Source: Streptomyces sp. NRRL S-87 (lineage in GTDB: Bacteria > Actinomycetota > Actinomycetes > Streptomycetales > Streptomycetaceae). Taken from it: a DNA stretch of 64,000 nt. The stretch is taken from assembly GCF_000719335.1 (NCBI RefSeq), contig NZ_JOGB01000024.1, positions 71,361 through 135,360 on the forward strand, read 5' to 3'. Position numbers and translations under genes: made by a program. Shown here piece after piece: positions 58,726 to 64,000 of this stretch. Numbering within the stretch: the stretch's first letter is position 1; the number at the start of each line of letters is the position of its first letter. The notes under the pieces were generated by a model. The model saw nothing but the letters and a program-made list of their open reading frames with translations, ran no database searches and was not told where the DNA came from.

Positions 58726-60909
58726 TCAGACGGTGGACGGTACGTCGGCCCGGGTGTTCCCGGACTCGTGCGGCGCCGCCTCCTGGGCCGCCAGGCCCGG
58801 CCGCCAGATGCGCGGCCCCAGGTCCAGGGCCAGCGCCGGAACCAGCAGGCTGCGTACCAGGAAGGTGTCGAGGAGGATACCGACCGCCACCAGCAGACCC
58901 TGCTGCAGTGCGCTCACCGTGGGGATGGCCGCGAGGACCAGGAACGTGGCGGCCAGCACCACGCCCGCCGACGTGATGACACCGCCGGTCACCGTGACCG
59001 CGGTGGTGATGCCCTCGCGGTGCCCGCGCAGTGCCACCTCCTCCCGGGCACGCGTCATCAGGAAGATGGTGTAGTCGACGCCCAGCGCGACCAGGAAGAT
59101 GAAGCCGAACAGGACCAGCCCGCGGTCGATCTTCGCGTGGTCGAGCGCGTGGAACAGCAGCGAGGCCGCACCGACGGCCGCCCCGAACGACAGCACCACG
59201 GACACGAGCAGCATCAGCGACGCGGTGACCGCCCGCAGCAGGACGAGGAGCATCACCAGGACCACCGCGAGGATCAGCGGGATGAGCAGCTTCTCCTCGT
59301 CGCCCTGCGCCTCGGAGACGTCGAGCGCCACCGCGGTCTGGCCCCCGACGACCGCCTTGGAGGCCGGCCCGCTCGCGCCGTCCAGCGCCGTCCTGATGTC
59401 GCGGACGGTGTCCTTGGCGGCCGCGGAGTCGGGAGCGTCGCGCAGCACCGCGGTCAGGTGCGTCCAACCGCCCTTGGCCACCTGGGTGTTCACGGAGGAC
59501 ACACCCGGCACCTTGGCGACGGCGGCCGCCGCGGCGTCGGCCCCGGCGTCGGGGACGTACACGTCCGCGGGAGCGGACGAGCCCGCCGGGAAGTGCTTGG
59601 CCAGGACCTGCTGGCCCGTGACCGACTCGACCTTGTTGGTGAACTGCTCCGCCTGCGTCTGGCCGGTCTGCACGCCGGCGATGCCCAGCGTCATGAGGCC
59701 CAGCACCAGCGCCGTGCCGATCCACACCGCGCGCGGGCGGCGTGCCACGGCCCCGGCGATCCGGGCCCACTTGCCGTGCCCCTGCGCCGAGACGGGGTCG
59801 TAGCCCTCGGTGACGCGCGGCTTCACGGGCCAGAACACCCAGCGGCCCAGGATCACCAGCAGCGCCGGCAGCAGCGAGGTCATGGCGAAGAACACCAGGA
59901 CCACGCCGATGGCGACGACCGGTCCCAGACCCTTGGTGCTGTTCATGCTGCCGAACACCAGGCACAGCGTCGCGATCGTCACCGTCGCGGCGGAGGCGGC
60001 CAGGGCCGGCAGCGAGCCGTGCACGGCCAGCGCCATCGCGTCGTGGCGGTCTTCGTACCGGTGCAGCTCCTCCCGGTAGCGGGCGATGAGCAGCAGGGCG
60101 TAGTCGGTGCCGACGCCCACCGCCAGCACCATCAGGACGTAGGCGCTCTGCCCGTTGACCACCAGGCCGGCGTGCTTGGCGAGGAGGTAGACGACGCCGC
60201 TCGCCACCTGGCTGGCCAGCCCCACGGCGATGAGCGGGATCAGCCACAGCACCGGGCTGCGGTAGGTGATGAGCAGGAGCAGCGCCACCACGCCGAGCGC
60301 TGCGCCCATGAGCGCGCCGTCCATGCCGGAGTACACGTCGGCGAAGTCGGCGATGCTGCCGGCCTCACCGGTGATCTTGATGTCGAGACCGGCGGGGGCG
60401 CCGGCGGAGGTGACCTTGTCGACCTCCTTCACCCCGTCGGTGAGTACGGTCACGTCGCTGGGCGAGGTGCGCAGCGGAACGCTGACGAAGGCCGCGACCT
60501 TGTCCTGGGAGACCACGGCGGAGGTGACGTTGCCGGAGGCCACGTCGGCGAGCCGGCCGCGGTCGCCGTCGATCCTGGACAGGTCGGCCTGGGTGAGGCC
60601 GCCCTCGCGGGCGTAGACGATGACCGCGGTGCTGGAGTCCTTGTCGGCGAAGTAGTCCTCGGCGAGCTGCACCGCCTTGGTGGACTGGGCGCTCGAGGGG
60701 AGCCAGGTCTCGGGGTCGTTGTCCTGTACGTCCGCCAGGCCGGCGGCCAGCGAGCCGCCGATGCCCATGAGAAGGAGCCACACGACGAGCACGACCCACT
60801 TGGAGCGCCGGCCGGCGACGAAGGAGGCGTATCGGCTCGCAACGGTGGGGGAGGTAGCGGGCGGTGGATCCGTTTCCGTCGGGGATGGTGCCGGGATCTG
60901 GGTCGTCAT
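58726..60909 (-). CDS. MMPL/RND-family membrane transporter
   Basis: A 727-residue exporter with two MMPL repeats. Each has a large extracytoplasmic loop after the first helix (WVVLVVWLLLMGIGGSLAAG; AVWIGTALVLGLMTLGIAG) and a bundle of helices, including VLAVGVGTDYALLLIARYREEL and FIFLVALGVDYTIFLMTRAREEV with the conserved G-x-D-Y proton-relay motif. It could export the metabolite or lipids. ATG at 60909 has GAGAG ahead; the longer in-frame extension lies in the promoter region. Confidence 0.93.
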   Translation of the reverse strand: MTTQIPAPSPTETDPPPATSPTVASRYASFVAGRRSKWVVLVVWLLLMGIGGSLAAGLADVQDNDPETWLPSSAQSTKAVQLAEDYFADKDSSTAVIVYAREGGLTQADLSRIDGDRGRLADVASGNVTSAVVSQDKVAAFVSVPLRTSPSDVTVLTDGVKEVDKVTSAGAPAGLDIKITGEAGSIADFADVYSGMDGALMGAALGVVALLLLITYRSPVLWLIPLIAVGLASQVASGVVYLLAKHAGLVVNGQSAYVLMVLAVGVGTDYALLLIARYREELHRYEDRHDAMALAVHGSLPALAASAATVTIATLCLVFGSMNSTKGLGPVVAIGVVLVFFAMTSLLPALLVILGRWVFWPVKPRVTEGYDPVSAQGHGKWARIAGAVARRPRAVWIGTALVLGLMTLGIAGVQTGQTQAEQFTNKVESVTGQQVLAKHFPAGSSAPADVYVPDAGADAAAAAVAKVPGVSSVNTQVAKGGWTHLTAVLRDAPDSAAAKDTVRDIRTALDGASGPASKAVVGGQTAVALDVSEAQGDEEKLLIPLILAVVLVMLLVLLRAVTASLMLLVSVVLSFGAAVGAASLLFHALDHAKIDRGLVLFGFIFLVALGVDYTIFLMTRAREEVALRGHREGITTAVTVTGGVITSAGVVLAATFLVLAAIPTVSALQQGLLVAVGILLDTFLVRSLLVPALALDLGPRIWRPGLAAQEAAPHESGNTRADVPSTV

Positions 60910-61295
60910 GTGACTCTCGCTGAGGGTCAGGAGCCGTGGAGCGGGGGCTCGTACGGGACTGGTTACACAAAGGTTCTTCACCTGGGCGGTGGAGTCCCGA
61001 TAGAGCGCCCCTCGAGTTGGCTGGAACCCTGATTCCCACGCCTGATGGCGGCCCGATTCTGGCTGATTCCTTATTCAGGCTTTACGCGTTCGAGCGGGAA
61101 TGCGAGGAGCGGCCCCATGATCGGCCGTCAGGCGGTCGGCCCGTCGTGCGCGTGGGGGAGGTCCGCCGCATCGTCGCTGGTCGTGTGGGGTGGCGTCCCA
61201 CCGCTCAAGCAATTCTCGAGTTTGCGGGTCCCATTCGCGGGGCGTGCTCCGTCATTGTTGTGGCGAACGGACAACACCTACTGAGGGAGCTCCCG
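60910..61295. other. Divergent intergenic region, MMPL and AhpD-like genes
   Basis: 386 bp of lower GC content than its surroundings. It should hold both promoters; GGTTACACAAAGGTTCTTC (60961 onwards) and TTGTTGTGGCGAACGGACAA (61256-61275, TTGT/ACAA arms) are the most promoter-like parts. No supported gene. Confidence 0.5.
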
Positions 61296-61757
61296 ATGAA
61301 GGCTCGCATGAAGAACCCCGCCCAGGTTCTGCCGGACGCCATGAGCGGCATCCAGAACCTCTACAAGGCCATGCACAAGGGCGGGGTCGACCCGCGCCTG
61401 CTGGAGCTGGTGCACCTGCGCGCGAGCCAGATCAACGGCTGCAGCGCCTGTGTCTACGCCGGCGCCACGGGTGCCAAGAAGGCCGGTGAGACCGACGAGC
61501 GCCTGCACGCCGTCGCCGCCTGGCGCGAGGCGCCGTTCTTCTCGGACGCCGAGCGCGCCGCGCTGGCGCTGGCCGAGCACGCCACCCGGCTCGCCGACCG
61601 CAGCGGGCAGGGCGTGCCGGACGACGTGTGGGACGCGGCCGCCGACCACTTCTCGGAGGAGCAGCTCGCCGCGCTCATCCTCATGATCGCGACGACGAAC
61701 TTCTTCAACCGGCTGAACGTCACCATCCAGGAGCCCGCCGGCCAGAACTGGGGCTAG
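61296..61757 (+). CDS. Carboxymuconolactone decarboxylase / AhpD-like protein
   Basis: A 153-residue AhpD-fold protein with the redox pair in INGCSACVYAGATGAKKAGE (CxxC followed by a His-type relay region) and FFNRLNVTIQEP near the end. Such proteins act as alkylhydroperoxidases or redox partners. GAGGGAG precedes ATG at 61296. It is divergent from the MMPL exporter. Relation to the cluster is unclear. Confidence 0.88.
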   Translation: MKARMKNPAQVLPDAMSGIQNLYKAMHKGGVDPRLLELVHLRASQINGCSACVYAGATGAKKAGETDERLHAVAAWREAPFFSDAERAALALAEHATRLADRSGQGVPDDVWDAAADHFSEEQLAALILMIATTNFFNRLNVTIQEPAGQNWG

Positions 61758-61777
61758 GCACTCCCCGCCGGACGCGG

Positions 61778-61896
61778 GGCCGACGGGAGGGCCGGCCGGC
61801 CGTCCCGTCGGCCGCGGGCCACGCGGCCCGCACTCCTCCACACAGCGGCCGTTCCCCAGCGCTTCGTTGCCCGGTGCCGAAGCGTGGGGAACGGCC
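61778..61896. terminator. Tandem hairpin terminators
   Basis: Three hairpins in a row: GGCCGACGGGA with TCCCGTCGGCC (61778-61788, 61803-61813), GCGGGCC with GGCCCGC (about 61814-61831), and the long stem 61847-61866 with 61878-61896, whose arms resemble those at 58609-58661. The rest of the 324-bp gap to 62082 holds no gene. Confidence 0.8.
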
Positions 61897-62081
61897 GTCC
61901 GCGTTGTCCCCGCCTCGCGTTCTGGCTGGTCGTCGACGCATGCGCGCCGACGCCGCCGCGAGGGGCGGCGGGCGGCGCAAGCGGGCCGCTATCGGTTCTC
62001 GACCGGTGATCCATCGACGCACTCGAAGCTGCCGACACAGGGCGAGGTGAGAGCACCTCCGGTCGGCACGAGGAGTGCGAG

Positions 62082-62858
62082 ATGCGCAAGGTCGTTTCCC
62101 GGGACGGCACGACGATCGCTTACGAGAAGTCGGGCGAGGGCCCCGCGCTCGTGCTGCTCAACGGTGCGTTCCGCGACCACACGATCTTCAACGATCTCGT
62201 TCCCGAGCTGGCGCAGCACTGCACCGTGTACGCCTACGACCGCCGCGGGCGCGGCCAGAGCGGTGACGCTCCGGAGTACGCCGTCGAGCGGGAGGTCGAG
62301 GATCTCCAGGCGGTGATCGAGGAGGCGGGCGGCTCGGCGGCCGTGTTCGCCGGTTCCACGGGCGCGAACCTGGCCATCAAGGCGGCGCTCGCGGGCACGC
62401 CGATCACCAGGCTGGCGCTCCACGAGCCGTTCTTCCGGGTGGACGGGTTCCCGAAGCCCCCCTTCAACGCCGCGCGGACGATCCAGGACCTCCTGGCGCG
62501 CGACCGGCGCGACGAGGCGGCCGAGTTCTTCCTCGGCCCCGTGCTCGGCCTCACCCCCGACACGGTCGCGGAGTGGCGCAGGAGCCCGATCTGGGCCGTC
62601 AACGAGACGAACGCCCACACGCTGCTCTACGACATCGAGATCTGCGGCGACTTCACCGTCCCGGCCGACCGGCTCGCCGGTTTCCGGACCGAGACGCTGG
62701 TCCTCAACAGCGACAGCACCAGCGTCTGGCTGCGTGCGGCGGCGCAGGCGACCGCGGACGCCCTGCCCAACGGCCGGGGCCTCGAGCTGTCCGGATCCTG
62801 GCACCGGATCGACATGGACGTGCTCGGCCGGACGCTGGCCGAGTTCGCCACCGCCTGA
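62082..62858 (+). CDS. Alpha/beta hydrolase
   Basis: A 258-residue alpha/beta hydrolase: VLLNGAFRDHTIF (oxyanion hole), VYAYDRRGRGQSG, nucleophile elbow FAGSTGANLA (Ser), and a C-terminal SGSWHRIDMD with the catalytic His. These short hydrolases often act on small esters; no substrate can be assigned. It precedes cysC by 100 bp. Confidence 0.85.
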   Translation: MRKVVSRDGTTIAYEKSGEGPALVLLNGAFRDHTIFNDLVPELAQHCTVYAYDRRGRGQSGDAPEYAVEREVEDLQAVIEEAGGSAAVFAGSTGANLAIKAALAGTPITRLALHEPFFRVDGFPKPPFNAARTIQDLLARDRRDEAAEFFLGPVLGLTPDTVAEWRRSPIWAVNETNAHTLLYDIEICGDFTVPADRLAGFRTETLVLNSDSTSVWLRAAAQATADALPNGRGLELSGSWHRIDMDVLGRTLAEFATA

Positions 62859-62960
62859 AAGGTCGTGCCGCCCCGGCCCGCGCCGCCGCCCTGCAGCGCG
62901 CGGGGACGTGCTCGACCCATCCCTGCAAGTCCGCCATCTACCTCCCGGGAGAACACCACC

Positions 62961-63560
62961 GTGACCACGGCTCACACCCTGGCCGCCGGGGACACCGCGG
63001 AGGCGGCCCCGGCCGCCGCCCCCAGCGAGCGCGGCGCCACCGTGTGGCTGACCGGGCTCCCCAGCGCGGGCAAGACCACCCTCGCCCGTGTCCTCGCCGA
63101 CCGCCTGCGCGTCGAGGGCCACGAGGTGGAGGTGCTCGACGGCGACGAGATCCGCGAGTTCCTCTCGTCGGGCCTGGGCTTCACCCGCGAGGACCGGCAC
63201 ACCAACGTGCAGCGGATCGGCTTCGTGGCCGGGCTGCTGGCCTCGCACGGCGTCAAGACGCTGGTGCCGGTCATCGCCCCGTACGCCGACTCCCGCGCCG
63301 CCGTCCGTGCCCGGCACGCCGCCGCCGGCACGCCGTTCCTGGAGATCCACGTGGCCACCTCGGTCTCGCTGTGCTCCCAGCGCGACGTGAAGGGCCTGTA
63401 CGCCAAGCAGGCGGCCGGCGAGATCTCCGGTCTCACGGGCGTCGACGACCCGTACGAGACCCCCGAGAGCCCGGAACTGCGCATCCAGACGCAGGGCCGC
63501 TCGGTGGGCGAGTCCGCAGCCGAGCTGCACACCTTCCTGACCGAGAGGGGCCTGGCATGA
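62961..63560 (+). CDS. cysC: Adenylylsulfate (APS) kinase
   Basis: A 199-residue APS kinase that makes PAPS. The P-loop TGLPSAGKTTLARVLADRL, VEVLDGDEIREFLSSGLGFTREDRHTNVQRIGFVA and RDVKGLYAKQAAGEISGLTGVDDPYE are all intact. GTG at 62961 with GGGAGAAC ahead. ATG of the next gene overlaps its stop (ATGA). It starts a sulfate-activation set. Confidence 0.95.
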   Translation: MTTAHTLAAGDTAEAAPAAAPSERGATVWLTGLPSAGKTTLARVLADRLRVEGHEVEVLDGDEIREFLSSGLGFTREDRHTNVQRIGFVAGLLASHGVKTLVPVIAPYADSRAAVRARHAAAGTPFLEIHVATSVSLCSQRDVKGLYAKQAAGEISGLTGVDDPYETPESPELRIQTQGRSVGESAAELHTFLTERGLA

Positions 63561-64000
63561 CGACCGCGACCCAGCGTCTGATCGAGGCGGCGGGGAACCC
63601 CTTCGCCCTGACGCACCTGGACTCGCTGGAGTCCGAGGCGGTGCACATCTTCCGTGAGGTGGCGGGGGAGTTCGAGAAGCCGGTGGTGCTCTTCTCCGGC
63701 GGCAAGGACTCGATCGTCATGCTGCACCTGGCGCTGAAGGCCTTCGCCCCCGCGCCGGTGCCCTTCACGCTCCTGCACGTCGACACCGGCCACAACTTCC
63801 CCGAGGTCCTCGCCTACCGCGACCGCATCGTCGCCGAGCACAACCTGCGCCTGCACGTGGCCTCGGTCCAGGAGTACATCGACGCCGGCAAGCTCAGGGA
63901 GCGCCCCGACGGCGTCCGCAACCCGCTGCAGACCGTCCCGCTGACCGAGGCGATCCAGCAGCACCGCTTCGACGCCGTCTTCGGCGGCGGCCGCCGCGAC
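63557..64000 (+). CDS. cysD: Sulfate adenylyltransferase subunit 2 (3' end outside window)
   Basis: The first 148 residues of CysD are present, including ALTHLDSLESEAVHIFREV and the PP-loop VVLFSGGKDSIVMLHLALKAF, HVDTGHNFPEVL and FGGGRRD. It pairs with CysN (not in the window) to make APS from sulfate and ATP. Coupled to cysC by ATGA. The set may be primary sulfate assimilation at the cluster border. Confidence 0.95.
   Translation, partial: MTTATQRLIEAAGNPFALTHLDSLESEAVHIFREVAGEFEKPVVLFSGGKDSIVMLHLALKAFAPAPVPFTLLHVDTGHNFPEVLAYRDRIVAEHNLRLHVASVQEYIDAGKLRERPDGVRNPLQTVPLTEAIQQHRFDAVFGGGRRD

Noticed and set aside
62961..64000. cysC/cysD as part of a sulfated-product pathway
   Set aside because: No sulfotransferase gene is in the window; primary sulfate assimilation at the cluster border is the simpler reading.

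Overview
The window is high-GC actinobacterial DNA, almost certainly Streptomyces: GTG starts with GTGA/ATGA overlaps are common, strong GC-rich hairpins separate transcription units, and an AfsA/ArpA-type butyrolactone signalling pair, SARP activators and many TetR regulators are present. It reads as a specialised-metabolite gene cluster with broad flanks. No rRNA, tRNA, CRISPR array or intact insertion sequence was seen.

Layout. 1-5.5 kb: end of a TetR gene, then an alkylation-repair group (2OG-Fe(II) oxygenase, AdaA-AlkA fusion, Ogt, second 2OG-Fe(II) oxygenase, Ada-type zinc domain fused to an unknown domain). 5.6-10.4 kb: VOC-cupin protein, TetR, NmrA-like reductase, FAD monooxygenase. 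10.5-15.4 kb: operon of griI- and griH-type genes (3-amino-4-hydroxybenzoate, 3,4-AHBA, synthesis), an AMP-forming ligase and an Ada-like regulator lacking its methyl-acceptor Cys. 15.5-21 kb: FAD/NAD(P)-TPR fusion, alpha/beta hydrolase, TetR, orphan antitoxin. 21-30.5 kb: HpaB/HpaC-type two-component monooxygenase, class I O-methyltransferase, two Tat-exported bicovalent-FAD oxidases, MFS exporter, cupin. 30.6-36.2 kb: SDR, second MFS exporter, SARP, second FAD monooxygenase. 36.5-46.7 kb: operon with CreM-like (diazotase-type) ligase, O-methyltransferase, CreE-like aspartate N-oxygenase, CreD-like nitrosuccinate lyase, then metK, adoK and metF. 46.9-50.6 kb: five translationally coupled minus-strand genes (TetR, SARP, ECF sigma, Ogt-Ada, Ogt). 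50.7-58.5 kb: inactivated IS701-type transposase-like gene, M4 protease, AfsA, receptor-type TetR, two SDRs, VOC protein, truncated AraC protein. 58.7-64 kb: MMPL exporter, AhpD-like protein, hydrolase, cysC and start of cysD.

How it works together (inference). GriI and GriH would make 3,4-AHBA; the FAD and HpaB-type monooxygenases and the O-methyltransferases would decorate it; the CreE/CreD pair would release nitrite from aspartate; the CreM-like ligase would use nitrite to diazotise the aryl amine, as in cremeomycin biosynthesis. metK/adoK/metF would sustain methylation. A diazo or nitroso product could alkylate DNA, which would explain the alkylation-repair and Ada/Ogt genes on both sides of and inside the cluster. 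The AfsA/receptor pair, the ScbR-like TetR, two SARPs and an ECF sigma would control timing. Whether this is the cremeomycin locus, a close relative or a new product cannot be decided from the sequence alone.
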